A stretch of 64,000 nt of DNA, taken from assembly GCF_030269605.1 (NCBI RefSeq), contig NZ_BSTQ01000006.1, positions 124,001 to 188,000 on the forward strand. The letters run 5' to 3'. The notes under the pieces were generated by a model. That model saw only the letters and a program-made list of their open reading frames with translations. It was not told where the DNA came from and made no database searches. The translations under genes and the position numbers were made by a program. The stretch is from Lentzea sp. NBRC 105346. Lineage in GTDB: Bacteria > Actinomycetota > Actinomycetes > Mycobacteriales > Pseudonocardiaceae. This document shows positions 51,952 to 61,127 of the stretch, piece by piece. Position 1 is the stretch's first letter. The number at the start of each line of letters is the position of its first letter.

Positions 51952-52476
51952 ATGTCGCTGTACGGGGATCCGGATGAGCTGGACCGGATCGCGGGTGAGA
52001 TCGAGAAGCGTGCCGACTTCGTCCGCACACGTGCCGATGAGATGGACGATCGGGCGCAGGCCATGCAGTGGCAGTCGGTCGCCGCGGATCGGTGTCGTGA
52101 GGTGGTCGGCGAGGACAGGCGCCGGTTGTTCGAGTCGGCGGACGGGCTCACCGAGGCCGCGGCGTTGCTGCGCCAGCACGCCCAGGTGGTGCGCGAGATG
52201 ATCGCTGCGATCAAGCGGATCGCGGAAGCGGTCACCGGTTGGTTCTCCAGTGCGATCGACACGTTCAACCGCGCGGTCGATGCGTTCAACAGCGCGGTCA
52301 AGGACATCGCCGACGGCGTGGCCGACGTGATGGGCTTTGGTGGCGGAACGCTGTCACAGCCGCCCCGGCCACCGTGGACCGACTGGCCGTGGGGGCCGGA
52401 CAACCTGCCGCCGCACGGCGACAAGGCGTGGCTGGAGGTCGGCGAGTTCATGCGCGGACAGGGCGTGCCCGCATGA
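51952..52476 (+). CDS. WXG100-like type VII secretion protein
   Basis: From ATG 51952 (GGGGG upstream) the 174-residue protein reads MSLYGDPDELDRIAGEIEKRADFVRTRADEMDDRAQAMQWQSVAADRCREVV, the helix-hairpin of ESAT-6/WXG100-like proteins. Helices follow, then a Pro/Trp-rich C-terminus (PPRPPWTDWPWGPDNLPP). The stop overlaps the EspG-like start (ATGA), so the pair is made together. Confidence 0.75.
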   Translation: MSLYGDPDELDRIAGEIEKRADFVRTRADEMDDRAQAMQWQSVAADRCREVVGEDRRRLFESADGLTEAAALLRQHAQVVREMIAAIKRIAEAVTGWFSSAIDTFNRAVDAFNSAVKDIADGVADVMGFGGGTLSQPPRPPWTDWPWGPDNLPPHGDKAWLEVGEFMRGQGVPA

Positions 52477-53273
52477 CCGCGCCGCACCGGCTGGTGCTGT
52501 CCGAGGGCGAGTTCGCCTACCTCGTCCGTGCGACCGGGGTCGAGCTGCCGCCGGACTGGATGCCCTCGCCGGACGCGCCGCTCGGTCTCGCCGAGTCGGG
52601 GCTGACGAAGAAACGCGTCGTGACCGGCGTCGGCGAGGAGGCGGAGGTGCACCCGTCGGTGGAGAGGAACCTTCGGATTCTGGCCGAGCCGGCGGTCGTC
52701 CTCGACACTGTCGTATCCCTGGCAGGCAAGGGAATGCACAGCGTGCACGCGGTCGCCGGGCCGTTGGGCGCGTCATTGTTCGCGCTGGACGAAGGAGCGG
52801 TCGAGCTGTCGATGTTCGCCGCGGTCGACCTCGGTAGGGAACTGGTCCGCGCGGTACCCGAGGAGCAGGACGACGACGACACCGACGTCGAGTCACGCCT
52901 CGGCGGTGGCCCGCAGCCCACGCCGTTGCGGGGCAGCCTGCCGCTGGCCGCCCTGCAGGAGATGGGCGCGGTCCGGCTGTTCCGCGACTCCGACCCGGAA
53001 GGCCCGTCAGCGGTCGTCGCGCGCCTGAACCTGTCGGGCGAGGAGGCCGCGCTCGCCCACGACGTGGCGACCCGCGCCGACGGCGCGCTGCGGTGCCTGG
53101 TCGTCGGTAAGGCGGGAATGTCGCAGGTGAACTGGATCCATGCGAGCGGAGGCTGGAGCGGTCTGGACCCGGTACCGGACGGCTCGGGCCGCAGGATGGT
53201 CCGCATCGCCCCGGCCGCGCGCGAGGACCTGGGCACCTGGGTGGCGCCCGCGGTGGCGGGAGCGCTGTCATGA
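52473..53273 (+). CDS. EspG-like ESX secretion-associated chaperone
   Basis: The 266-residue protein reads LVLSEGEFAYLVRATGVELPPDWMPSP, then an alpha/beta core ending in DGALRCLVVGKAGMSQVNWIHASGGWSGLDPVPDGSGRRMVRIAPAAREDLGTWV. The overall length and the late strand with RMVRIAP are EspG features. EspG binds PE/PPE-like substrates for type VII export. It overlaps both neighbours by four bases. Confidence 0.7.
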   Translation: MTAPHRLVLSEGEFAYLVRATGVELPPDWMPSPDAPLGLAESGLTKKRVVTGVGEEAEVHPSVERNLRILAEPAVVLDTVVSLAGKGMHSVHAVAGPLGASLFALDEGAVELSMFAAVDLGRELVRAVPEEQDDDDTDVESRLGGGPQPTPLRGSLPLAALQEMGAVRLFRDSDPEGPSAVVARLNLSGEEAALAHDVATRADGALRCLVVGKAGMSQVNWIHASGGWSGLDPVPDGSGRRMVRIAPAAREDLGTWVAPAVAGALS

Positions 53274-54625
53274 GCGTCTCCAACGTCGAGGTCAGCGGCG
53301 GCGCGGGCGGAACCGAGGCCAAGTACGAGGACCTCATGGCCATGAGCACGGTCACCAGCGAGGTGTCGGACGACACGGTGGCCGTCGCCGTGGCGGGCCA
53401 CAAGTTCCTCGCCGAACCGGACGTGCTCGCCTCAGCCCTGCTCAACCCGGCCGGTGTCGCGAAGTTCGAGGCGGCCATGGCACTGGCTCTGGACGGGCCG
53501 ACCGGTCTGACCGCCACCTCGGCGGCGATCAGCCTGCGCGGCGACGCCCTGCGCGCCACCAAGATCGCCTACGAACTGGCCGACGAACTGGCGGCGAAGG
53601 GGCTCGACGCTGGCCGTTGGCTCGCCGGCAGGGTGGTCACCGCAGGCCCCCTCAGCGCGGCGGCTGCCGCCGCGCTCGGTGGCAGCGCGATCGCCACCGA
53701 TGTTTACGCCAATTACGGCGGCGATTGGCAGAAGTGGCTGGTGGATCATCCCGGCCTGGTCGACACGCTGATCGGGATGTCGCCGGGCATGCTCAGCCAC
53801 CCCTTGGTCCCGCTCGACCTGGCCACCACGCTCGACCTGTTTGCCGCAACCTATCCCGACAGCGACGCCCTCGTCACCGACTCACGCACCTACGGTCAAG
53901 AGCCGCCTCGCAACCTGCACGACCTGCTGGACGGTCTCGCCAGGCGCAATGATTCCAAGGGATTTGAGAGCGAGCTGGATCCGGACCCGGCCAACGTTGA
54001 TGTCCGCGTCGTGCGTGATGTCAACGGCGACGTGACCGGGTATGTGGTCGACATCCCTGGAACCAAGGACTGGAACCTGCCAGGCACGCAGATGAGCGCC
54101 AACGACCTCGGGGTCAACGTCGACGCGATGGCAGGGAACAACACCGTGCTGCAGAAGGGGGTCGAGGAGGCACTGCGCCGGGCCGGCGCGCAGGACACCG
54201 GTGCCCCGATCATGCTCGTCGGCCACAGCCAGGGCGGCATCGTCGCGGCGCAGGCGACCGGTGACCTCATCGCCGGCGGCTACAACGTGACCCACGTGGT
54301 CACCGCCGGGTCACCGGTCGGCCGAATCGAGATTCCCGGCAACGTGCAGATGCTGTCGCTGGAAAACCGCAACGACATCGTGCCGCACCTCGATGCGGGC
54401 GACAATCCGGGCAGCCCGAACCGCACCACGGTCACCTTCGACAACAACAGTGGCACGGTGGGCGAAAACCACAAGATTCCCGGAAACTACACCGATGCCG
54501 CTGGCAACCTCGACAAGAGCTCTGACCCTTCGGTGCGGAGGTTCAAGGAAAGCGCGACGGCCTTCACGGGTGGGTTCAAGTCGGAGACGCACACCTACCA
54601 CGTCGCCCGAGAGGGACAGAAGTGA
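53270..54625 (+). CDS. Alpha/beta hydrolase of a type VII secretion gene set
   Basis: The 451-residue protein has an N-terminal helical region of about 200 residues (WXG/LXG-like, ASALLNPAGVAKFEAAMALALDG). A lipase-type domain follows, with the nucleophile elbow MLVGHSQGGIVAAQATGDL, an acid in NRNDIVPHLDAG and a His near SETHTYHVAREG. The architecture fits a secreted esterase or toxin exported by an ESX system. It is coupled to EspG-like and lipoprotein genes (ATGA and GTGA overlaps). Confidence 0.75.
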   Translation: MSVSNVEVSGGAGGTEAKYEDLMAMSTVTSEVSDDTVAVAVAGHKFLAEPDVLASALLNPAGVAKFEAAMALALDGPTGLTATSAAISLRGDALRATKIAYELADELAAKGLDAGRWLAGRVVTAGPLSAAAAAALGGSAIATDVYANYGGDWQKWLVDHPGLVDTLIGMSPGMLSHPLVPLDLATTLDLFAATYPDSDALVTDSRTYGQEPPRNLHDLLDGLARRNDSKGFESELDPDPANVDVRVVRDVNGDVTGYVVDIPGTKDWNLPGTQMSANDLGVNVDAMAGNNTVLQKGVEEALRRAGAQDTGAPIMLVGHSQGGIVAAQATGDLIAGGYNVTHVVTAGSPVGRIEIPGNVQMLSLENRNDIVPHLDAGDNPGSPNRTTVTFDNNSGTVGENHKIPGNYTDAAGNLDKSSDPSVRRFKESATAFTGGFKSETHTYHVAREGQK

Positions 54626-55074
54626 TCAGAACTCGTCTCCCGGTGGCGGCTGTGCTGCTCGCGGGCTTGCTCGCGGGCTGCAACGTCACCGATCAATACC
54701 ACCAGGAGTACGACGACCTGGGTAAGAAGATCGTCGCGGACTGGAAGCAGCTGCCCGAGGTCGTCGACGCGAAGTATGACTACCGACACGGACTCGACGT
54801 CGGTCAAAGCATCGGTCTGTACGCTGCGATTCGTATGGGATCGGACTCACCAGCCGTGGTGGAGAAGATGGTGGAGATCGCGCGGAGGGATTACTGGGAA
54901 AGCACAGCGTCTCCGACTATGGGCGCTGGGATCTACACGGCCGACAAACTCTTCGACGGGCCGGTGAAGGACACGTCGATCATTCGCTACAACGGCCAGA
55001 TCAAGGTCGAGGACGATCCTGAGGTTGCTGCTGCTCTGGAGAAGAAATACGGTCCCCGGCCGACCAAGAAATGA
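54622..55074 (+). CDS. Lipoprotein, possible immunity partner
   Basis: GTG 54622 overlaps the hydrolase stop (GTGA). The 150-residue product has a lipobox (VAAVLLAGLLAGC|NVTD) and a soluble domain (YHQEYDDLGKKIVADWKQLPEVVDAKYDYRHGLDVGQSIGLYA). Tight coupling to an effector-like hydrolase suggests immunity or a cell-surface cofactor; this is inference only. Confidence 0.7.
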   Translation: MIRTRLPVAAVLLAGLLAGCNVTDQYHQEYDDLGKKIVADWKQLPEVVDAKYDYRHGLDVGQSIGLYAAIRMGSDSPAVVEKMVEIARRDYWESTASPTMGAGIYTADKLFDGPVKDTSIIRYNGQIKVEDDPEVAAALEKKYGPRPTKK

Positions 55075-55075
55075 G

Positions 55076-55360
55076 ATGACGATGACGCCCGATGAATGGC
55101 TGGCCGACTTCGAGGCGAAGACGGCCGAACTGCAGCGCAACGCCGCCACCTTCCGGAAGAACCTGGAGTCGGCGGGCCGGACCGTCACCTCCGAGGACAA
55201 GAAAGTCACAGTCACCGTTGCTTCGAACGGCGCACTGCTCGACCTCAAGATCGACGGAGCGACCGAGCTCGCCGCACAGATCATGGCGCTTGTCCACAGC
55301 GCACGCGAGGGGGTCGCGGCCGCCATCGTGAACGAGTTCCGTCCGCTGGCGGGCCGATAG
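55076..55360 (+). CDS. YbaB/EbfC-like protein interrupted by an in-frame TAG
   Basis: The first 94 residues read DEWLADFEAKTAELQRNAATFRKNLESAGRTVTSEDKKVTVTVASNGALLDLKIDG, the YbaB-like fold common in type VII gene sets. A TAG at 55358-55360 ends the frame, but the same frame stays open for 35 more coding-like codons (AGQLDTDVSIPRPKPPQRPE, then RDDGDFSDESLYR) to TAA at 55466-55468. The extension looks like the normal disordered acidic tail of this family. So TAG may be a nonsense change, an error or a read-through site. ATG 55076 or 55082 is the start. Confidence 0.7.
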   Translation: MTMTPDEWLADFEAKTAELQRNAATFRKNLESAGRTVTSEDKKVTVTVASNGALLDLKIDGATELAAQIMALVHSAREGVAAAIVNEFRPLAGR

Positions 55361-55632
55361 GCCGGTCAGCTCGACACCGACGTGTCGATTCCCCGGCCGA
55401 AGCCACCGCAGCGGCCGGAAACCACCCGCGACGACGGCGACTTCAGCGACGAGTCGCTCTACCGCTAAGGACCTGGATCGCTTGCGCATGTCCAGAGTGA
55501 TAGCCCGGAGAATCGGCGCGCGTGACCGCAAGTGTGCGGTAGTCGCCTCGACAGATGGCGACTGCCATCATCCTGGGCGATGAGCGAGAGAATCGAGTCC
55601 TCTGTCCGCAGGTGAGCGAGACGACCGAGCCT

Positions 55633-55649
55633 GGGGTGCTTCGCACCCC
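55633..55649. terminator. Small perfect hairpin after the first type VII set
   Basis: GGGGTGC (55633-55639) and GCACCCC (55643-55649) pair around TTC. It lies in the otherwise empty 55469-55780 gap between the YbaB-like gene and the convergent FHA gene, with no T-tract. Confidence 0.4.
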
Positions 55650-55780
55650 GCTGGCTCACCTAGGGGTGTGCGAAGGACGCTCACATGACCGGCCACGTCT
55701 GAGAGTGACCCGGCCAGGACCGTGACCGCGACGCGCGGTCGGGGGACAGTGCTGTCCACTCTGGGCGAACCGGTTCGCGG

Positions 55781-56536
55781 TCAGAACAATGCATCGAGCA
55801 GCGCTAGGTCCGTTGGCACCAGCGAGGTGGAGCTCATGAGCTTGGTGACGAGGTTGTGGTTGAGCGAGTTGCCGACCGGCTCGCCGACCTCCTCGCGGGT
55901 CAACCCCTTCTCGCCGCCCGACGACAGCCGTTGCCGCACCTCGGCGATGACCCGCTCGACCTTTCGCACGGTCCAGTCGTCGTCGGGTCGCAGCTCCGCC
56001 ATCACCTCCGCGACCTGGTGTCGCCCAACGGGTTGCGGGTTCGGCTCGTGCAGCAGGTAGCGCTGGCCGAGGGTGACCAGCAGCAGGCGTTCGTCGTCGG
56101 TCAGCCGCCACCGTTTCCGTGGCGCGGTCTCCGCACCATGCAGCAGGGTGGGGACTGCGCCGTCCGCGCCGGCTACGTACACCTCCAGTACGTGCTCACG
56201 GTCGCGGGTGCCGCGCACGAACAGTGGTGTGTAGCCGTCCGGCAGCGGTAGCGGGTCCTCGTCGGTGAACAGCAGGCGGGTGGGTGGCATTCGGATCGGG
56301 AGCCGGCCGATGTTGCGTACCCACCACTGGCCCGCGTGGTGGGTCAGCAGTCCGTGCTGGCGGCTCACCTGGATGTCGTTTCCGCCTACGCAGATGTCGA
56401 CCTGGGGCAGGTTCCGGCCGAACCGGATCGTCTTGCCCTCCAACGGTTCCGCGCTGATTCGCCCGCTCACTGCCAGGGCTACGACCGATCCGGGGCCGAC
56501 GCGCGGCACGCCGAGGGCCAGACTGTTGTGGTGCAC
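55781..56536 (-). CDS. FHA-domain protein
   Basis: From GTG 56536 (GGAG seven bases upstream) the 251-residue protein has an N-terminal FHA domain: GKTIRFGRNLPQVDICVGGNDIQVSRQHGLLTHHAGQWWVRNIGRLPIRM, with the phospho-Thr-binding GR and SRxH residues. The C-terminus is winged-helix-like (VAEVMAELRPDDDWTVRKVERVIAEVRQRL). It lies just downstream of a Ser/Thr kinase gene, so it is a likely kinase substrate or reader. Confidence 0.8.
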   Translation of the reverse strand: MHHNSLALGVPRVGPGSVVALAVSGRISAEPLEGKTIRFGRNLPQVDICVGGNDIQVSRQHGLLTHHAGQWWVRNIGRLPIRMPPTRLLFTDEDPLPLPDGYTPLFVRGTRDREHVLEVYVAGADGAVPTLLHGAETAPRKRWRLTDDERLLLVTLGQRYLLHEPNPQPVGRHQVAEVMAELRPDDDWTVRKVERVIAEVRQRLSSGGEKGLTREEVGEPVGNSLNHNLVTKLMSSTSLVPTDLALLDALF

Positions 56537-56580
56537 GGGGATCTCCTTGGGGTCGGGGGCGCGGACCAAGTCTGGCGCCG

Positions 56581-58317
56581 TCAGCCGGGACCCCTCCCGA
56601 CTCCGCGGTTCATGTTGTCCGCGGCCGCCTTCGTCAGTTGTTCGGCCGCCGCGCAACGCTCCTGCTCGGGCCGGTCGTTGGTGACCGACACCAGCAGGTG
56701 ATCCACCAGCGCCAGTTCCGGTCGGATCGACGGCGGGTACGGCACCCGGTAGATGCACTCCTTGGCCTTCTTCTCGACGTAGGCCTCGTGGCCGCCGACC
56801 GGTTTCAGCGTTCCCTTCGTCGGAGATCGGACGGCGTGCTGGTCGTACCGCACGTGGACGTCGCTCGCGGTGACTTCCGAGCGCCACTTGCAGGACCAGC
56901 CGCCGAACACGTTCACGCCGCCGTTCAGGCCTGGCAGCGCGTCCGCCGGCAGCAGCTCGCAGGCGTTGATCCGGGCCGCCGATTTCGGCGGGAATTCCTT
57001 GGCACGGCGGGGGATCTGCCCGGCGCGCAGCACCGTGCGGGCTCGCTCCACCGCGATGTCGGCGATCCGGCACAGGTCCGCGGGGGAGTTGTCCATCTCT
57101 GTGCTCACCCGGACCCCGTAGCGGTCGTCGACGATGATCAGCCGGTTGCACTCGGGACCGGACGGCGGGATCTCGAGCACCTCGAACGGCGGTGCGGCGA
57201 TGGTGCGCCAGAAGGCGTCCCTCCGTTGGGACACCATGGTCGCCAGCTGCAGCTCGACGTCGATCTTCTTGTCGCGCTTCACATCGATCAGCACGTCGCA
57301 GCGGTTGAAGTTGCCCCAGTTGGGTTTCAGCTCCGGTGCACCGAACTCGCGGAAGTCGTCTGCCTGGAGCAGTGCGCACGGTTCGGCCGTGCGTTCCTCT
57401 CCGATCAGGTCGGCCCCGGTGAGCCGGGGCACCAGAGGAACGGCCACGGCCACGACGACCAGCGCCGAGGCCGCCACCTGGACGGGTCTGCGACGCCACC
57501 AGGAACGGGGTGCGGGTGCGGGGACCAGCGGTTCCCAGTCGCCGGTGATCTCCCGCAGGCGCTCCCGCAGCCGGTCCGCGGTGGGCCGTTTCCCCGGTTT
57601 GCGGTGCAGCGCGTCCGTCATCGGCTCCGTGAGTGGACCGGCGTGCCGCGGGGGTGGAATCTCCGCGGCACGTGCCCGAGTGAGGATCTCGGCCGGCTCG
57701 CCCGTGCCGAACGGTGGGGCGCCCTCCACCGCCGCGTAGAGCGTCGCGCCCAGCGAGAACACGTCCGACTCCCGGTCCGCGGCGTTGCCGGCCGCCACTT
57801 CCGGTGCTGTGTAAGCGGGTGTGCCGCTGATCCGGCCGTCGTTCCCGCCGGTGACCTCGCTCCAGGTCGAGATGCCGAAGTCCGTCAGCTTCGCGAGGTC
57901 GTTGTCCCCCACCAGGATGTTGCCCGGCTTGACGTCACGGTGCACGATCCCGTGCGCGTGCAGGGCCGCGAGCGCGCCCGCGATCTGCATCCCGATCCGC
58001 GCGACCCGCTCCGGCGGCAGCGGTCCGTTCGCGAGGATCTTGTCCAGACTGTCGGCCGCCATGTGTTCCATGACCAGCCAGCCGTCGTCGACCCAGTCGT
58101 ACACGGCGATGAGGTTCGGGTGGTGCACCTGGGCCGCGATCTCGGCTTCGCGCCGGAACTGCCGGCGGTCCTCCGCGCTCGCGACCCCGTGCGGGCGCTT
58201 GAGCGCGACCAACCGCCGCAGTTTCGTGTCGAACGCGGTCCAGACCGTGCCACCCGAACCCGATCCCCTCGCCTCTTTGAGCCGATAACGGCGGGCAACC
58301 AGTTCTCCCGTACGCAC
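56581..58317 (-). CDS. PknB-like Ser/Thr protein kinase, membrane-bound
   Basis: The 578-residue protein has the complete kinase signature: Gly loop ARGSGSGGTVW (17-25), Lys40, catalytic HRDVKPGN (126-133), DFG (146-148) and a GTPAYTAPE activation segment. A membrane helix near 285-305 (VQVAASALVVVAVAVPLVP) links to an extracellular domain with paired cysteines (EPCALLQADDF, NRCDVLID, INACELLPADAL, WSCKW, KECIYR) resembling a DUF3558-type duplicated sensor. The sensor may detect a cell-wall signal and phosphorylate the FHA protein. Confidence 0.88.
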   Translation of the reverse strand: MRTGELVARRYRLKEARGSGSGGTVWTAFDTKLRRLVALKRPHGVASAEDRRQFRREAEIAAQVHHPNLIAVYDWVDDGWLVMEHMAADSLDKILANGPLPPERVARIGMQIAGALAALHAHGIVHRDVKPGNILVGDNDLAKLTDFGISTWSEVTGGNDGRISGTPAYTAPEVAAGNAADRESDVFSLGATLYAAVEGAPPFGTGEPAEILTRARAAEIPPPRHAGPLTEPMTDALHRKPGKRPTADRLRERLREITGDWEPLVPAPAPRSWWRRRPVQVAASALVVVAVAVPLVPRLTGADLIGEERTAEPCALLQADDFREFGAPELKPNWGNFNRCDVLIDVKRDKKIDVELQLATMVSQRRDAFWRTIAAPPFEVLEIPPSGPECNRLIIVDDRYGVRVSTEMDNSPADLCRIADIAVERARTVLRAGQIPRRAKEFPPKSAARINACELLPADALPGLNGGVNVFGGWSCKWRSEVTASDVHVRYDQHAVRSPTKGTLKPVGGHEAYVEKKAKECIYRVPYPPSIRPELALVDHLLVSVTNDRPEQERCAAAEQLTKAAADNMNRGVGRGPG

Positions 58318-58396
58318 TCTGCGTAGGCTAGTGATTTCAGTCCGTGCTCACCATGCCTTTGCGGAAAACGATTGCCACTGACCACTAATTGACCAG

Positions 58397-59533
58397 TCAG
58401 GAGTGCTCGACGGTGACTCCGTAGATCACGACCTGGCCGAAGTTGTTGTCATTGCACGGTTTTGAGTTGCCGCAGTTGGCCTGGGTATAGGCGCCGGCCT
58501 TGAAGTAGCCGCCGGAGAAGCCGGTTTCGATGGTGCCGACCAGTCGTCCGTTGTAGAACGCGCGCACCTCACCGTCGCGCACCTCGAACTTCGCCTGAAA
58601 CCGGGTGCCCAGCACATAGTTGTCGGTGATGAGCTGGTAGTTCGGAGTGTCACCCTTGGTCAGCCACAGCTTCGTCCCTTCGAGGCGGAATACCGTGACG
58701 TCGTCCTCGGAGTCGTGGATCTGCCCGGCCACCACGTACGGGCGTTGCTTCGGCAGCCCGGTGATCGCCTGGTCGATGACCATCGTGTGCCGGCCGGACT
58801 TCGCGGACCAGCTCGCGAGGCGCGAGCCGTTCATCTCCCGCAGCTCGGACCGGGGATTCTTGCTGTTCTGGGTGGTCACCCCGTTGACCGGAGCGCGGAA
58901 CCGGACCCCTTTGCAGTCATCGGCCGCGACGAACCACGGGTCGAGCGCGTAGTCGTTCAGCCGCGGCTGGACGATCTCCAGCGGCTGCGTGCCGTCCTTG
59001 TCCGGGTCGTCGACCGGCAACGTGATCTTCCAGTTCCTCAGGTCCAGCACCTGCGCGGGGGTCTGGCACGGACGCGGCGGGCCACCCGCCTCCTCGATGT
59101 CCACCTCGGTGATCGAGGTCCAGCCGTTGCCGGACGAGTTGCCGTGCCCGACGATCCGCACGTACCGCGCCTCGGTGCGGGGAATGTCGTATCGCTCCTG
59201 ACGCAGGGTCTGCCTGCTGCGCACGCCCGTCGCCCGGTTGTCCCAGGAGCTGCCGTCGGCCGAGGTCTGAATGTCGAACAGGGAGGTCCTCGTGTCTCCC
59301 TTGTGCCACGCGATGTCCAGGGCGGACACGGTCTTCGCGGCGCCGAGGTCGAAGCGGATCCACGCTCCGTCGCCCTCGGCCGACCAGCGGGTGGTCAGAT
59401 CGTTGTCGAGGACGTTCGCGGCCACGTTGCCGTCGTCGCCGCTCGCGGTCACCTCGCGCACGGGCAACTGTGCCGCGGCGGAGCCGGTCGGCAGCAGCGC
59501 GAGCACCGCGGTGAGCACCAGAATTCTTCTCAT
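58397..59533 (-). CDS. Secreted PL7 alginate lyase with F5/8-type carbohydrate-binding domain
   Basis: From ATG 59533 (GGGAGG upstream) the 378-residue protein has a Sec signal (RRILVLTAVLALLPTGSAAA). A discoidin-like CBM32 domain follows (ASGDDGNVAANVLDNDLTTRWSAEGDGAWIRFDLGAAKTVSALDIAWHKGD, about 25-145). The PL7 catalytic domain (WKITLPVD, NPRSELREM, GQIHDSEDDVTVFRLEG, GYFKAGAYTQ) contains the RSELRE, QIH and YFKAGAYTQ motifs of the family. It would cleave alginate-like polyuronates outside the cell. It is unrelated to the flanking type VII genes. Confidence 0.88.
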   Translation of the reverse strand: MRRILVLTAVLALLPTGSAAAQLPVREVTASGDDGNVAANVLDNDLTTRWSAEGDGAWIRFDLGAAKTVSALDIAWHKGDTRTSLFDIQTSADGSSWDNRATGVRSRQTLRQERYDIPRTEARYVRIVGHGNSSGNGWTSITEVDIEEAGGPPRPCQTPAQVLDLRNWKITLPVDDPDKDGTQPLEIVQPRLNDYALDPWFVAADDCKGVRFRAPVNGVTTQNSKNPRSELREMNGSRLASWSAKSGRHTMVIDQAITGLPKQRPYVVAGQIHDSEDDVTVFRLEGTKLWLTKGDTPNYQLITDNYVLGTRFQAKFEVRDGEVRAFYNGRLVGTIETGFSGGYFKAGAYTQANCGNSKPCNDNNFGQVVIYGVTVEHS

Positions 59534-59617
59534 TGCATTGCCTCCCATCGGGTTCGGCCGAACCGTATGAAGGCGCGGCCGGGAGGGGTCCCGGCGTACC
59601 GCGGCCACTCTGTGCGC

Positions 59618-59917
59618 ATGAGCGATATCGAACTGAGCGTCGACGGCCTCCGCGGCATGATCGACCGGCACTCGGCACTGCGCGACGACCTCACGGACAC
59701 CGGCCAGGGCATCCAGGCGCTCGCCCGGATCGCGTCACCCATGAATGACCCCGCGACGACCGCATACATCACCGCGGCCTGCGAGACGGGCCGCCGCCAC
59801 AACGAATCCGTCAGCCGGATCGAGGAGGAGCTGCGGACGCGGATCGCCGAGCTGAAGGCGTCGCTCGACCAGTCCGCGCGCACCGAGCAGGACAACGTCC
59901 AGCGGATGGCGGGGTAG
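59618..59917 (+). CDS. WXG100/ESX-like small helical protein
   Basis: The 99-residue protein (MSDIELSVDGLRGMIDRHSALRDDL...GRRHNESVSRIEEELRTRIAELKASLDQSARTEQDNVQRM) is an all-helical hairpin of the kind exported or used by type VII systems. It is six bases before the next gene, in one operon with the Gly/Pro-rich protein and EspG gene. Confidence 0.7.
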   Translation: MSDIELSVDGLRGMIDRHSALRDDLTDTGQGIQALARIASPMNDPATTAYITAACETGRRHNESVSRIEEELRTRIAELKASLDQSARTEQDNVQRMAG

Positions 59918-59922
59918 GACCG

Positions 59923-61125
59923 ATGGCAGACCTCAGCGGGTACGACATCTGGCGGCTGGCCTCGACGGGCACGGACGGCGCGGAGATGACCGAGGCCGCC
60001 GACGCCTCCACCAACGCGGGCACGCGCCTCCAGGCGCTGCACGACGAGCTGGACAAGCTGACCACCCAGTTCGACGCGGTCTGGCAGGGCAAGGCCGCCC
60101 AGGCGGCCCAGCAGGCGGCGCAGCCGATCGCCAAGGCGCTCCAGCAGGTGCGGGAAACACTGGAGCAGACGACCACCTCGTTGCGCGGCCAGGCGGACAG
60201 CTACGGCGCGTTCCGGAAGAACGTGGTGCCCATGGCGACACCTGAGCCGCCCGCGCTGACGCTCTGGGACCAGATCACGCCGTGGGACACCGACAACGAA
60301 CTGGCCATCAGGGCGTGGTATGAGGCCGACGCGCACAACCGGCAGGTCTACGCCGGGTATCTCGAGGCCACCGGCCAGAACCAGGCCGTGCTGCCGACGA
60401 TGTCCGGAAGCGGCGGCGGGCAGGGCGCGAACACGGCCGTGCAGGCCACCGCCGGTCCCGGTGTGCAGCAGGCGTCCACCGTGCCACCGCAGACCGGCGG
60501 TGGTGGTGGCGGCGACACCGCCTCCCCGTCGGCCGCGCAGAATTCCGGTGGGGACAAGGCTTCCGCGCCTCCCTCGATGGCCGGTGGCGGCAAGGGCACG
60601 ACCGCCGCGAGCAAGGCCGACAACGGTGACAAGAGCACCTCACCGTCAGGGCAGGCGCCGGCTCCGACTCCGGCTCCGATGCGCCCTGGTGGGGCCACCG
60701 GTGTCGCCGACGTGCCGGGCGCGATGCCGATCATGCGGCCACCGTCGGCGAACGACACGGTCCACCGATCGACGATGCCGAAGCCGGACCATCTGGCGAG
60801 CATGGCCGGGATGGCGGGCATGGCGGGAATCGCCGGTATGGCAGGTATTCCGGGCACGGCCGACACCAGGCGGGGTTCCCTGGTTCCGGGCGAGCGCGCC
60901 GCCGTGCTGGGCCGTCCGCTGCCCGGCGGTCCGGCCGCGGACATGCGTGGACCGGCTGCCGCGCGGGCCGGGGCAGCGGGCATGAACGGCATGTCGCCGA
61001 TGGCCGCGCAGGCGCGTGAAGAGGAGGACAGGGAGCACAAACGGGCGACGTACCTGTCCGAGGAGCCGGACGCGATCGTGGGTGAGCTGCCGCGGCAGGT
61101 CTCGCCGGTGATCGGGGAGGACTGA
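59923..61125 (+). CDS. PPE-like type VII protein with low-complexity tail
   Basis: The 400-residue protein starts MADLSGYDIWRLASTGTDGAEMTEAADASTNAGTRLQALHDELDKLTTQFDAVWQGKAAQAAQQ, a PPE/WXG-like helical bundle. A Gly/Ser/Pro-rich region follows, containing a short MAGMAGMAGIAGMAGI repeat (about 298-313). The C-terminus (EEDREHKRATYLSEEPDAIVGELPRQVSPVIGED) is typical of actinomycete ESX-associated proteins. It is a probable EspG client. Confidence 0.75.
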   Translation: MADLSGYDIWRLASTGTDGAEMTEAADASTNAGTRLQALHDELDKLTTQFDAVWQGKAAQAAQQAAQPIAKALQQVRETLEQTTTSLRGQADSYGAFRKNVVPMATPEPPALTLWDQITPWDTDNELAIRAWYEADAHNRQVYAGYLEATGQNQAVLPTMSGSGGGQGANTAVQATAGPGVQQASTVPPQTGGGGGGDTASPSAAQNSGGDKASAPPSMAGGGKGTTAASKADNGDKSTSPSGQAPAPTPAPMRPGGATGVADVPGAMPIMRPPSANDTVHRSTMPKPDHLASMAGMAGMAGIAGMAGIPGTADTRRGSLVPGERAAVLGRPLPGGPAADMRGPAAARAGAAGMNGMSPMAAQAREEEDREHKRATYLSEEPDAIVGELPRQVSPVIGED

Positions 61126-61127
61126 TC

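Noticed and set aside
52354..53562. A 402-codon minus-strand frame opposite the EspG-like and hydrolase genes
   Set aside because: Arg/Pro/Ala-rich shadow; the coupled plus-strand genes explain the sequence.
56638..58326. A 562-codon plus-strand frame opposite the kinase
   Set aside because: Antisense shadow of a complete Ser/Thr kinase.
60815..60865. Short tandem repeat encoding MAGMAGMAGIAGMAGI, considered as a CRISPR-like or regulatory repeat
   Set aside because: It is an in-frame low-complexity protein segment with no spacers.
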